A DNA stretch of 42,560 bases. Origin: Spirochaetaceae bacterium (lineage in GTDB: Bacteria; Spirochaetota; Spirochaetia; DSM-27196; SLST01). The notes beneath the pieces were generated by a model. The model ran no database searches. It had not been told where the DNA came from and was given only the letters and a program-made list of their open reading frames with translations. Shown in pieces: positions 29,578 to 38,780 of this stretch. The translations under genes and the position numbers were made by a program. The first letter of the stretch is position 1. Each line of letters starts with the position of its first letter. The stretch covers positions 1 through 42,560 of the forward strand of contig SKQU01000042.1 in NCBI GenBank assembly GCA_007118855.1, in the 5' to 3' direction.

Positions 29578-29735
29578 GACCAACGGGTCTGCGGCAATCA
29601 TTGTGGATTGACAACCGCCCGACAGACCCGTGGTCAAGCCGTGCGGGTGATGAATGCATCCAGGGCAAAGGAGGTCGAAATCCCTGGTTGCGCCGACCCC
29701 ACGGCAAAGGGAAAAGGAGGACTGCCAGTCCTTCT
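29578..29735 (+). ncRNA. candidate structured intergenic RNA element: three consecutive hairpins
   Basis: H1 GACCA(A)CGGGTCTG/CAGACCCGTGGTC (29578-29591/29623-29635); H2 GCCGTG(C)GGGT/ACCCCACGGC (29638-29648/29696-29705) enclosing GCATCCAGGG/CCCTGGTTGC; H3 AGGAGGACT-GCC-AGTCCTTCT (29715-29735); no U-tract. Confidence 0.5.
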
Positions 29736-29776
29736 CATCTCCATAACAACAACCAGGAGAGAAGGTAACAGATTCG

Positions 29777-30607
29777 GTGCACTATCGGAACACCACGGTT
29801 GTCATCACAGGCGCCTCAAGCGGCATTGGACTCGAGTTCGCACGGTTTTTCGCGCGCGAGGGCGCCCGGCTCGTTCTCACGGGCAGGCGTGAAGCCGTTC
29901 TCGCTCAGGTTCGCAGGGAGGCACTCGATCACGGGGCGGCGAGCGTGGACCTCGTCGTGGGGGACCTCGCCCGGGCCCCGGTGGCTTCCGAGGTCGAGAC
30001 CATCGCGGCGGAGCGTGATGTCCTTGTGCTCGTCAACAATGCCGGCTTCAGCCACTACAGCGCGGTCGCCGACGCGGAAACCAGGCCGCTGCTGGACATG
30101 CTCGCCGTCCAGGCGCAGCTGCCGGTGCGGCTCTGTCACGCAGCGCTGCAACGGATGAAGCGCGAGGGCCGTGGGCTGATCATCAACGTCGGGTCGCTTG
30201 CCGGGCGCGTCGCGGTCCCGGGCTCGGCGCTCTATGTCGCCACGAAATGCTTCATTGAGCGTCTGAGCGAAACGCTGGCGCTCGAGGCGGCGCCGCACGG
30301 CGTGGTGGTCCAGGCGCTCACCCCGGGCTACGTGCGAACCGACTTCCACCGCGACGTCGAGAACTACCGGGAGAGGCGCAGGAATCGGGGTCTGATCCGC
30401 TGGATGGACGCCGACGCCGTCGTTCGCTGCAGCATGCGCGCCGCAGAACGCGCCCGAAGGCGGCTGCAGTCGCGACCCGGCCGGATTCCCCGCAGACGAG
30501 ACGTTGTGATCATCCCCGGGACGGCGAACCGCTTCCTGGCCGCGATCTCACCCTTCGTTCCCCGGACGCTCGTCTACCGCGCGGCCGCGGCGCGTCCCCG
30601 GATGTAG
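29777..30607 (+). CDS. short-chain dehydrogenase/reductase (GTG start)
   Basis: VVITGASSGIGLEFARFFAREGARLVLTGR, VNNAGFSHYS, INVGSLAG...YVATK. Confidence 0.93.
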   Translation: MHYRNTTVVITGASSGIGLEFARFFAREGARLVLTGRREAVLAQVRREALDHGAASVDLVVGDLARAPVASEVETIAAERDVLVLVNNAGFSHYSAVADAETRPLLDMLAVQAQLPVRLCHAALQRMKREGRGLIINVGSLAGRVAVPGSALYVATKCFIERLSETLALEAAPHGVVVQALTPGYVRTDFHRDVENYRERRRNRGLIRWMDADAVVRCSMRAAERARRRLQSRPGRIPRRRDVVIIPGTANRFLAAISPFVPRTLVYRAAAARPRM

Positions 30608-30628
30608 ATCGCGCCCACGGCCCCCGCC

Positions 30629-30645
30629 GCCGGCGTCGCGCCGGC
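30629..30645. terminator. possible terminator-like hairpin between convergent genes
   Basis: perfect 7-bp stem GCCGGCG-TCG-CGCCGGC in the gap between convergent ORFs; no clear U-tract. Confidence 0.3.
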
Positions 30646-30669
30646 CACAGCCGCCGCGGCGCGGGCACA

Positions 30670-31311
30670 TCAGGATTCGTCCTCGGACGAGAAGTCGGCG
30701 TCCTCGACATCCTGCTCGCTGTCCGCCTTCGCCGCGGCCCGCCCATCCTCGTCCCGTGATCGTCGCTCTTCGGCCGCCTCCGTCTGCTCGTTCATCGCGC
30801 GGAAGAACGCGCCGAGCTGTTCGAGACCTCCGCGAATCCCCTTCTCAGCGGCAGCGAGGAAATCGGCCACGTCCTCCGGCGGTTCGCCGGAGCCGAGCTC
30901 GTCGGCTGCCTCCTCAAACCGTCTGCGGGCTTCGTCGGTCGCGTCGGAGAGTCCCTCGGATACGCTCTTTCGGCCGGCAGCCACGTCTCCAAGACTGCGA
31001 AGCCCGCGTCTGAGATCGGCAAACGCGTCGGCCCCGCCTGAGATCTCGCGCAGCTGCTCCCGGTACAACCCCGAAAGCCCGGGCACCTCGCGCAGAATCC
31101 AGGCGAGGACGCTTCGCAGATAGGCGAGACGCTCACGGTCTTCGCGTCGTGTCCTGCCGAGCTCATCAACCACCGCGGTCGCGAGCAAGCCGAGCAGCTC
31201 GCCCTTCTCATCGTCGGCGATCTCCGCCTCCCTGAGAAAGAGCTGTGCACCAAGAAAGTTCCGCTCCTCGATCAGGCGACTCACGCGGGAGCGCGGGTTG
31301 ACGTCTTTCAT
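30670..31311 (-). CDS. hypothetical acidic, helical protein
   Basis: MKDVNPRSRVSRLIEERNFLGAQLFLREAEIADDEKGELLGLL..., acidic C-terminal tail; SD GGAGG upstream of trimmed ATG. Confidence 0.65.
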   Translation of the reverse strand: MKDVNPRSRVSRLIEERNFLGAQLFLREAEIADDEKGELLGLLATAVVDELGRTRREDRERLAYLRSVLAWILREVPGLSGLYREQLREISGGADAFADLRRGLRSLGDVAAGRKSVSEGLSDATDEARRRFEEAADELGSGEPPEDVADFLAAAEKGIRGGLEQLGAFFRAMNEQTEAAEERRSRDEDGRAAAKADSEQDVEDADFSSEDES

Positions 31312-31423
31312 CCTCGGTCCTCCAGTGCTCACCATGCCGCCCCTGGCCGTCCAAGTCAATACCGCGCGGGCGCGACGGAGGTCTGCAGTGGATCGACTGC
31401 CGGGCTTTTCGTACTATAGCGGT

Positions 31424-32638
31424 ATGCGCCGACCGCCGCGTGTGCGAGCGACCCTCTCCGTCGCCGCAGTACTCCTGGCCGCAACCGTCTCGACGCTCGG
31501 CGCCTCCCCCGACGGAGCGACGATCGCGCTGCGGCTGCCGGAACGAGTGCGCCTCTCGGAACGGAGCAACCTCTCAACGAGAGAGAACGGACGCTACACG
31601 GGCCTGTTCACGCGTGAGGTCACCGGCCACCTCTCCCGCCGCGAGTCGGTGTACTCGGGGCGGTTCTTCGTCTTTGAGAAGATCCGGCGCGATGCGCACG
31701 AAGTGGGGCGGCTCGTCGACCACTCGATCGCCTCAACGCTTGCAGTCTCCGCCACAACGCTCTTCCCCGGAGACAACCCCTACCCCTACCTCCAGGACTT
31801 CCTCGCCCTGCCTCGCGAACCGGTCGCGCCGGGCGGGAGCTGGCAGGCGCCGGCATGGATCCTGCTCAACCCGCGACGCTCGGACCCGCCCCTGCGTCTG
31901 CCGGTCACCGTCTCCTACGAGTACCAGGGACGAGAGACGTGGAACGGAGAGCCGGCCGCACGGGTGGAAGCCCGGTTTGCCACACGCTATCCTCTGCCGC
32001 ACTCCGACGACCCTGACGCTCCGGTCGTCGACTATAGCGGCGACATCGCCTTCGTGCAGGGGTCACACCGCGTTACAGTGATGATACCGGACACCGGGGC
32101 GCAACTCGCCTTCCTGCGCGACACGGTCCACGAGCAGTACCGGTTCGCCGACGGTTCGACGAAGGAGATCCAGGGCCATGTGCTACTCTTCCTGAGCGGC
32201 GGCGACCCGGCAGCCCCCCGCATCGCCGAGGCGATCGGGGAGCAGCTTGATCCGGACCTGGTGCCCGGCATCTCCGTTGACCGCACCGACGTCGGGGTGA
32301 GGCTGACCATCGAGGCGTTGCGCTTCCTGCCGGACCAGGCGGTGCTCCTGCCCGAGGAAGGCCCGAGGCTCGCGTCGATCGCAGCGGCGCTCGAGCCGTT
32401 GCGGGGAGTTCGCTACCTCGTGGTTGGTCACACGGCCGACGTCGGAAGGCCGCAGGGCGAGGCGGCTCTCTCCGCGCAGCGGGCGCGGGTGATCGCGGAG
32501 GAGCTTGCCCGCCGCGGCATCAGCCGGGACCTGATCGACGTGGAGGGGCGAGGGGCGACCGAGCCGGTCGCGTCGAACGAGACGGAGGCGGGCCGGGCGC
32601 GTAACCGGCGGGTCGAGATCTATCTCGTTGAGGAGTAG
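31424..32638 (+). CDS. exported protein with C-terminal OmpA-like peptidoglycan-binding domain
   Basis: signal peptide; LRFLPDQAVLLPEEGPRLASIAAAL...YLVVGHTADVG..LSAQRARVIAEELARRGI..VEGRGATEPVASNETEAGRARNRRVEI. Confidence 0.9.
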   Translation: MRRPPRVRATLSVAAVLLAATVSTLGASPDGATIALRLPERVRLSERSNLSTRENGRYTGLFTREVTGHLSRRESVYSGRFFVFEKIRRDAHEVGRLVDHSIASTLAVSATTLFPGDNPYPYLQDFLALPREPVAPGGSWQAPAWILLNPRRSDPPLRLPVTVSYEYQGRETWNGEPAARVEARFATRYPLPHSDDPDAPVVDYSGDIAFVQGSHRVTVMIPDTGAQLAFLRDTVHEQYRFADGSTKEIQGHVLLFLSGGDPAAPRIAEAIGEQLDPDLVPGISVDRTDVGVRLTIEALRFLPDQAVLLPEEGPRLASIAAALEPLRGVRYLVVGHTADVGRPQGEAALSAQRARVIAEELARRGISRDLIDVEGRGATEPVASNETEAGRARNRRVEIYLVEE

Positions 32639-34020
32639 CCGGCGGCGGGGACGACCTGGGCGCCATCGCTCACCATCCGCCGACGTGCGAGCGTCCGGCG
32701 GGACCACCAGAAACTGAATACGGCCGCGGACCAGTTCACCAGCGCAAGCCCCCAGAACACCCCGTCGACGCCCATCCGCGCGGCATAGGCGAGCGACGGA
32801 AAGACGACGAACGGCGCGGCCACCTGACGGTACAGGCCTATCCACATGATCATCGCCGGACGCTTGAGACCGCGCAGCACGGCGTTGGAGAGGTTCATCA
32901 GGATGTAGGAGAAGTAGGTGATGCCCTGGATATAGAGGTACCGACGCCCGATCTCGACAACCGCCCCGGTATCCGTGAACAGCCGCAACAGGGGGGCGGC
33001 GAGCAGCAGCACCGGTGTGAGGATCGCGGTCGCCGCGACAAGGGAGAAGCGAACGGATACCCGAAACGACTCGTCAACCCGATCAAGGCGCCGCGCACCG
33101 TTGTTCTGACCCGCGAGGGTCGAAAGCGCCGTGCTGAGCCCAAAGAGCGGAAGGAGCGCGATCTGTTCGATCCGCAGGGCCGCACCGTACGCAGCGATCG
33201 GATCGCGCCCGAAGTCCGCGACGAAGTAGTTGATCACGAACGAACCGAGCGTGATGATGAGGATGTCGAGCGCGGCCGGCGCAGACTGTCCTATGAGCTC
33301 CCGCATCGTCCGCCGGTCCGGCAGAAAATCCCGGAGGCGAGCGCCTTCGTAGATGCCAATCCGCCTGCCCCGGCGAATCAGGTAGACCACCCCGAGTCCC
33401 TGCAGCATCACCGTCGAAAGCGCAGTGCCGGTCTCCAGGAGCGCCGGAATGACTGAAACCCCCGCGATCTCGAGCCCGAACATGAGCAGCGGGTCGAGCC
33501 CGACGTTCAGCAGCGCGGTGCCGATCAGGACGTTGCGGAAGGCCTTCGTGTCGCCGCGCGCGACGAGCGATGCGTTCAGGACCTGCGAAAGGACGATCAG
33601 GATTGCGCCCGCCGCGATCACGCGCATGTACCGTAGGCCGCCGGCGAGCACCTCCCCCTCGGCCCCGAAGAACCGGTACATGGGCTCGAGCAGGGCGAGG
33701 AGCAGCGAACCAATCACGGCAGCCACGGCCACCGCAAGAACGATCGCCTGGACCTGGTAGCGAACGGCGGCACGCCGATCCCCGGCCCCGATCGCGTTGG
33801 AGATCAACGCCGATGCGCCGCTCTGGATGCCGATACCGGGACCGAGCACGAGGAAGAACATGGGAAAAGAGAGCGAGAGGGCCGCGAGCGAATCCGTGGA
33901 CAACCGCCCGGCGAAGAAGGTGTCGGTCACGTTGAACATGGTGTTGAAGACCATGCCCAGGGCGAACGGTACCGAGATCTGACGAATCAGGCGGGGAATC
34001 GGGTCACGAAGGAGGTCCAT
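32620..34020 (-). CDS. MATE family efflux transporter
   Basis: LIRQISVPFALGMVFNTMFNVTDTFFAGRLSTDSLAALSLSFP; two 6-TM repeats. Confidence 0.95.
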   Translation of the reverse strand: MDLLRDPIPRLIRQISVPFALGMVFNTMFNVTDTFFAGRLSTDSLAALSLSFPMFFLVLGPGIGIQSGASALISNAIGAGDRRAAVRYQVQAIVLAVAVAAVIGSLLLALLEPMYRFFGAEGEVLAGGLRYMRVIAAGAILIVLSQVLNASLVARGDTKAFRNVLIGTALLNVGLDPLLMFGLEIAGVSVIPALLETGTALSTVMLQGLGVVYLIRRGRRIGIYEGARLRDFLPDRRTMRELIGQSAPAALDILIITLGSFVINYFVADFGRDPIAAYGAALRIEQIALLPLFGLSTALSTLAGQNNGARRLDRVDESFRVSVRFSLVAATAILTPVLLLAAPLLRLFTDTGAVVEIGRRYLYIQGITYFSYILMNLSNAVLRGLKRPAMIMWIGLYRQVAAPFVVFPSLAYAARMGVDGVFWGLALVNWSAAVFSFWWSRRTLARRRMVSDGAQVVPAAGYSSTR

Positions 34021-34037
34021 TGATTCCCGCCGGCCGC

Positions 34038-34898
34038 CTACGTCCGGTAGAGCTTGTAGAGCGCCTGTGTACCGTCGTTCTCACCGCCTGCGGCCGCAAG
34101 CTCCTCGTAGAGCTGCCTCGCGAGCGCAAGCCCCGGCGTGCGAAGCCCCATCGCCTGCGCGCTCTCGAGGGCGATCGACAGATCCTTGATGAAGTGCTTC
34201 ACGTAGAAGCCCGGATCGAAGTTTCCCGCGATCATCCGTGGTGCGAGATTGCTGAGGCTCCACGAAGCGGCGGCGCCCGAGGCGATACTCTCGAGGACCG
34301 TTTCCGGATCCAGACCCGCCTCGCGCGCATAGGCAACAGACTCGCACACCCCGAGCATGCCGGCCGCGATCGCGATCTGGTTGCACATCTTCGAATGCTG
34401 TCCGCTTCCGGCAGGACCCTGATGGACAATATTCTTACCCATCAACTCGAAAAGCGGCTTGACGCGGGAGAAGGCCGACTCGGGCCCCCCTGCCATGATG
34501 GACAGACGCGCTTCGCGCGCGCCGACGTCACCGCCGGAAACCGGCGCGTCGAGCGTCTCGATTCCGCGCTTCGCCGCCTCTTCGGCGATGCGCTCGGCGA
34601 GATCGGGCCGGGAGGTCGTCAGGTCGACGAGCGTGCTCCCCTCGGGCGCCGTCGCGATGATACCGTGCGAACCGAAGTAGACCTCTTCCACGTCGGTGGG
34701 AAACCCGACGATCGACATGACGACGTCGGCGTTCTCGGCAGCGCCTCCCGGGCCGTCCGCCCACGCGGCGCCCCGATCGATCAGCTCCTGGGCCTTCGAC
34801 CTGGTGCGATTGTAGACCGTCAGATCGTGGCCGCCGGCCATCAGGTGGCCGGCCATGCTCCTGCCCATGACGCCTGTACCGATAAACCCGATTCTCAT
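34038..34898 (-). CDS. NAD(P)-dependent beta-hydroxyacid dehydrogenase (3-hydroxyisobutyrate dehydrogenase/tartronate semialdehyde reductase-like)
   Basis: MRIGFIGTGVMGRSMAGHLMAGGHDLTVYNRT; DAPVSGGDVGAREARLSIMAGG; KMCNQIAIA; KDLSIALESA. Confidence 0.93.
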   Translation of the reverse strand: MRIGFIGTGVMGRSMAGHLMAGGHDLTVYNRTRSKAQELIDRGAAWADGPGGAAENADVVMSIVGFPTDVEEVYFGSHGIIATAPEGSTLVDLTTSRPDLAERIAEEAAKRGIETLDAPVSGGDVGAREARLSIMAGGPESAFSRVKPLFELMGKNIVHQGPAGSGQHSKMCNQIAIAAGMLGVCESVAYAREAGLDPETVLESIASGAAASWSLSNLAPRMIAGNFDPGFYVKHFIKDLSIALESAQAMGLRTPGLALARQLYEELAAAGGENDGTQALYKLYRT

Positions 34899-34950
34899 AG
34901 TCCTCCATGCTACCAGACCGGGGCCTGCGACACAAGGGAGTCGCCGCGCC

Positions 34951-36090
34951 TCAGTCCGCGCCTCGGTTCTTCTCGTCGTCCGCCGGATAGCTTGCCGGAA
35001 AGCCGGCGGCAAGGCCTGTGGGCCCGGGTACCCTGGTTCCCGCGAGGAGCTTGATCCGCGCAAATACCGAGTCGAGGGTATCGCTTTTCACCTCCATCCG
35101 GTGGTAGTCGGTGCCGGGCAGTTGCGCCGTCTCGTAGTTGCGGTAGCGCAGGTACTTGCGGCTGCGGGTTTCGTCGAACCAGTGGACCAGGGTGATCCGC
35201 TCGTCGGCGATCTCGAGGCAGGTCATGCCGCGCTTCCCGATCACCGTTCCCGAGTTGAACAGACAGGGCACCACGAGGTTCGCATTGTAGAGGCTCGACG
35301 GCGAGTCGAAGTCGTCCGGGTCGACCCGCTCGAGCTCAGAGCGATACTCTTCGATCTTCCGCTCGATTTTGTGCTGCTTCTTCACCGAGACCTTTGGATA
35401 CTTGCGGCACAGTCGCTCGATCTCGAACTTGAGTGAATCGACCCTGCTCATCGACTCGAACAGCGGCCGGTGAGTGTGGCCGATGATCGAGAGTACCTTG
35501 TTGGCCGAGGCGAACTCGTAGATTCGCTCCTCGGTCCGGAACCGCTTGCGGCTGTCGTGCGCGACGGAGTAGTTGCGGATCTTCAGCGGATTCGCGAAGT
35601 ATCGCAGGCCGAACCCGTAGAGCTTGTTGAACCGCTCGAACCGTCGGGTCGTCTGGTGCCCGTGCAGGATGAATATCGAGTTGTCGTGATGGGAGAAGCG
35701 TAACGCCTCTCCGATCCGGAACGGATGGTCGCCGCGGGTGATGAGATCCATGTCATGGTTCCCCACGAGTCGCAGCAGCCTGTGATCCCGCTCAAAGGAC
35801 TCAAAGAGGTCGTAGACGGCGCTCCACCGGTTCATGATGTCCGGCAGCCGAAAACGCTGCAGTTCCTCAATGTCGCCGTTCAGGATGAGCTTGAACCGGT
35901 TCTCCTGGTAGTGGCGATCAAGAACGGTCAGAAAGAGACCGGAATTCGGCAGAAAGTCGTCGGTCCGGGTGCCGTTGCCGAGGTGGAGGTCACTGAAGAT
36001 CACGATTCTGGCTCCGGGATCAAGCATCGTGACGGGCGTCGCACGGTAGAGGTCGGTAAGGTTCCGGAAACTGAACGAATCACCACCCAT
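34951..36090 (-). CDS. metallophosphoesterase (calcineurin-like)
   Basis: VIFSDLHLGNG, LNGDIEEL, LVGNHDMDLI, IIGHTHRPLF. Confidence 0.9.
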   Translation of the reverse strand: MGGDSFSFRNLTDLYRATPVTMLDPGARIVIFSDLHLGNGTRTDDFLPNSGLFLTVLDRHYQENRFKLILNGDIEELQRFRLPDIMNRWSAVYDLFESFERDHRLLRLVGNHDMDLITRGDHPFRIGEALRFSHHDNSIFILHGHQTTRRFERFNKLYGFGLRYFANPLKIRNYSVAHDSRKRFRTEERIYEFASANKVLSIIGHTHRPLFESMSRVDSLKFEIERLCRKYPKVSVKKQHKIERKIEEYRSELERVDPDDFDSPSSLYNANLVVPCLFNSGTVIGKRGMTCLEIADERITLVHWFDETRSRKYLRYRNYETAQLPGTDYHRMEVKSDTLDSVFARIKLLAGTRVPGPTGLAAGFPASYPADDEKNRGAD

Positions 36091-36176
36091 GCTCTCCAGG
36101 CCTCCTCAGGCGCCTGCCGACGGGAGCTTCCCTACCAGTCAAAAGGCTGATATAGTTCGCGCACGAAGGAGCACGA

Positions 36177-38780
36177 ATGACCCGTCTCGATCTATCCGGC
36201 ATCTGGTCGCTGACCGCGCTTGAGGCAGATCATGCTCGCGTACCGGACACCATAGCCAATCAAAGCATACCTGCTCAGATCCCCGGTGACAATCTCTCGG
36301 CCCTCCATCGTGCAGGGCTGATCGCCGACCCCTACTTCGGGATGAACGAGCTCGAGCTCCAGTGGATCGGCCGAACCGACTGGAAACTCGAGCGGAGCTT
36401 CGACCTCGAGTCCACATTCGCCGATTCCGCGGGTGTCCGTTTCAGGGCCGACAGTCTCGACACGATCGCCGAGATCGCGATCAACGGCCGGTCCATCGGC
36501 TCTTCTGAGAACATGTTCACCGCGGTGGACATGCCCGTGCCTCCCGGAGTCCTGCAGTCCGGCGCGAACACCATCGTGATCACCTTCCGCTCCGCGGAGC
36601 TCACGGCCGTCGAACGCGCCGCCCGTCTGCCCTACCCGATTCCGCATACGACGAACCCGGTTCAGTCGCCCCACCGCAACCTCGTGCGCAAGGTGCAATG
36701 TCACTCCGGCTGGGACTGGGGACCGTGTTTCATGGTCTGCGGGATCAACGGAACGATCGAGCTCGTCGGCTCAGACGAGCCGTACCTGAGCTATGCGCCC
36801 GCGATGGCGCTTCTGGAGAACGGACGGTGGGTCGTCCGTGTAGAGCCCCGCATGCAGCTGCCGGTCGCCGGAGGGCGAGCGTACCGCGGGACACTGAGCG
36901 TAACAGTGTACGACCCGGGGGGGACAGCCTGCGCCGGGACGACCACAGAGGTCTCGCTTGATCCGCGCCTGGCGGGCGGCGAGGAGTGCGCCCCGGTCGA
37001 GCTCCACGTGCGCGACCCGCAGCTGTGGTGGCCGAACGGCTTCGGCGACCAGCCGCTGTATCGCGTCGTCGTCGAGGGTTTCGGCAGTCGAGTCGAGCGC
37101 ATTGTCGGCTTTCGAACGCTGGAAGTGCGCCGGGATCCGGACGAGCAAGGCGAGAGCTTCACCTTCGTCGTCAACGAGGTCCCGGTTTTTGCGAAGGGAG
37201 CGAACTGGATTCCCCAGGATGCGATGCCGGGGAACGCATCGCTGGAACAGCTGCGCTGGCTGCTCGAGTCCGCCCGTGATGCCAATATGAACATGCTGCG
37301 GGTGTGGGGCGGCGGCACATACGAGTCCGACCGCTTCTACGAGCTGTGCGACGAGCTCGGTCTGATGATATGGCAGGACTTCATGTTCTCCTGCGCGCTC
37401 TACCCGTCCGACCTGGAGTTTCTCGACGGCGTGCGTCGCGAGGTGACGCATCAGGTCCTGCGCCTGAAGGACCACGCCTCGCTCGCGCTCTGGTGCGGCA
37501 ACAACGAGAACGTCGGCTCGCTCGGCTGGTTCGAGGAATCGCGCAGGAACCGCGACCGGTATATCGTCGACTACGACCGCCTCAACGAGGGCGTCGTCGG
37601 CTTGACCTGCCGCACGCTCGACCCGTCCCGGCTCTTCTGGCCGAGCTCGCCGACCGATGGTCCGGACGAGTACTCGGACGACTGGAAGGCCGACGAGAAG
37701 GGCGACATGCACTACTGGAGCGTATGGCACGGCGGAGAACCGTTCAGCTCATACCGTACCGTGGTGCCTCGTTTCTGCAGCGAGTTCGGGTTCCAGTCGT
37801 TTCCGTCGTTGTCCGGCGTGGAGACCTATACACACCAGTCGCATCACAACGTCACCGCGCCGCAGATGGAGCACCATCAACGCAACGCCCGCGGAAACAC
37901 GATCATCCTGCAGACGATGTCCCGCTATTACCGGTTCCCCGATTCCTTTGACGAGCAGCTCTACCTCAGCCAGGTCCAGCAGGCCCACGCGATCCGCACC
38001 GCCGTGGAATACTGGCGGGCCAGACGTCCGCGCTGCATGGGGGCCCTGTACTGGCAGCTCAACGATACGTGGCCGGTCGCCTCCTGGGCCTCAATCGAAT
38101 ACGGGGGCAAGTGGAAGCTCCTGCACTACTGCGCGAGACGGTTCTTCGCCCCGGTGATGATCGCCGCCATCCCGGTGGACGCAGACCGACTCGCACTCGA
38201 CCGCGAGGAAGAGCCGGCGGCCGGCTGGGACATCTTCCTCGTGAACGATCGTCGGCAATCAACGAGCGGAGACCTGACCGTACGTGTCATCGGCTTTGAC
38301 GGGACGGTCTTCCACCAACAGACGCAGAACGACATCTCGATCAGCCCGGGCAGCAGCACGAAACTGCACCATCTCGCGGCACGCGACCTCACGACCGAGC
38401 GAACCGCATGCTTCGGTCTTTTCGAGTGGAGCGCAAACGGCAGCGAATCGGCGTCGGATTCGGTTCGCACACAGGTCTTCTTCGCTCCTCCCAAGAGCTG
38501 TCGAACCGAACAGCCACAGATCGTTGCCGAAGTGACGCGCGACGACCGGGGTCTGTCGATCACGCTCGCAACGGATCTGCCTGCCTTCGACGTCGCACTC
38601 GACCTCGGCAATCTGCCCGGGCGCTTCACCGACAATATGCTGACACTCCTGCCCGACGTGCCGGTCACCGTGGACTGGATCGCAACAGAGGATCTGCCGG
38701 ATACCGACGATATCGGCAACAGACTGGCGATCCGGTCGCTGAACGGGACCGGACTGCCCTGGAGGCCCCATGAAGATTGA
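36177..38780 (+). CDS. glycoside hydrolase family 2, beta-mannosidase-like
   Basis: ANWIPQDAMP, NMNMLRVWGGGTYESDRFYELCDELGLMIWQDFMFSCALYP, WCGNNENVG, CSEFGFQSFPS, GALYWQLNDTWPVASWASIEYGGKWK. Confidence 0.95.
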   Translation: MTRLDLSGIWSLTALEADHARVPDTIANQSIPAQIPGDNLSALHRAGLIADPYFGMNELELQWIGRTDWKLERSFDLESTFADSAGVRFRADSLDTIAEIAINGRSIGSSENMFTAVDMPVPPGVLQSGANTIVITFRSAELTAVERAARLPYPIPHTTNPVQSPHRNLVRKVQCHSGWDWGPCFMVCGINGTIELVGSDEPYLSYAPAMALLENGRWVVRVEPRMQLPVAGGRAYRGTLSVTVYDPGGTACAGTTTEVSLDPRLAGGEECAPVELHVRDPQLWWPNGFGDQPLYRVVVEGFGSRVERIVGFRTLEVRRDPDEQGESFTFVVNEVPVFAKGANWIPQDAMPGNASLEQLRWLLESARDANMNMLRVWGGGTYESDRFYELCDELGLMIWQDFMFSCALYPSDLEFLDGVRREVTHQVLRLKDHASLALWCGNNENVGSLGWFEESRRNRDRYIVDYDRLNEGVVGLTCRTLDPSRLFWPSSPTDGPDEYSDDWKADEKGDMHYWSVWHGGEPFSSYRTVVPRFCSEFGFQSFPSLSGVETYTHQSHHNVTAPQMEHHQRNARGNTIILQTMSRYYRFPDSFDEQLYLSQVQQAHAIRTAVEYWRARRPRCMGALYWQLNDTWPVASWASIEYGGKWKLLHYCARRFFAPVMIAAIPVDADRLALDREEEPAAGWDIFLVNDRRQSTSGDLTVRVIGFDGTVFHQQTQNDISISPGSSTKLHHLAARDLTTERTACFGLFEWSANGSESASDSVRTQVFFAPPKSCRTEQPQIVAEVTRDDRGLSITLATDLPAFDVALDLGNLPGRFTDNMLTLLPDVPVTVDWIATEDLPDTDDIGNRLAIRSLNGTGLPWRPHED

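Noticed and set aside
29578-29635. Hairpin 1 as a simple intrinsic terminator of the fusion gene
   Set aside because: No U-tract follows the stem, and further structured hairpins continue directly downstream, so termination is possible but not supported.
29671-29685. tRNA T-arm-like GGTCGAAATCC
   Set aside because: Lacks the TTC of the T loop, no acceptor/anticodon arms; it lies within the hairpin 2 loop and stem.
29638-29735. Resemblance of AGGGCAAAGG.GGTCGAAATCC..GTTGCGCC to cobalamin or c-di-GMP-I riboswitch motifs
   Set aside because: Only short string similarity; conserved cores (B12 box, GEMM tetraloop/receptor pattern) are not matched in order. Kept as an unclassified structured element; an Infernal scan would decide.
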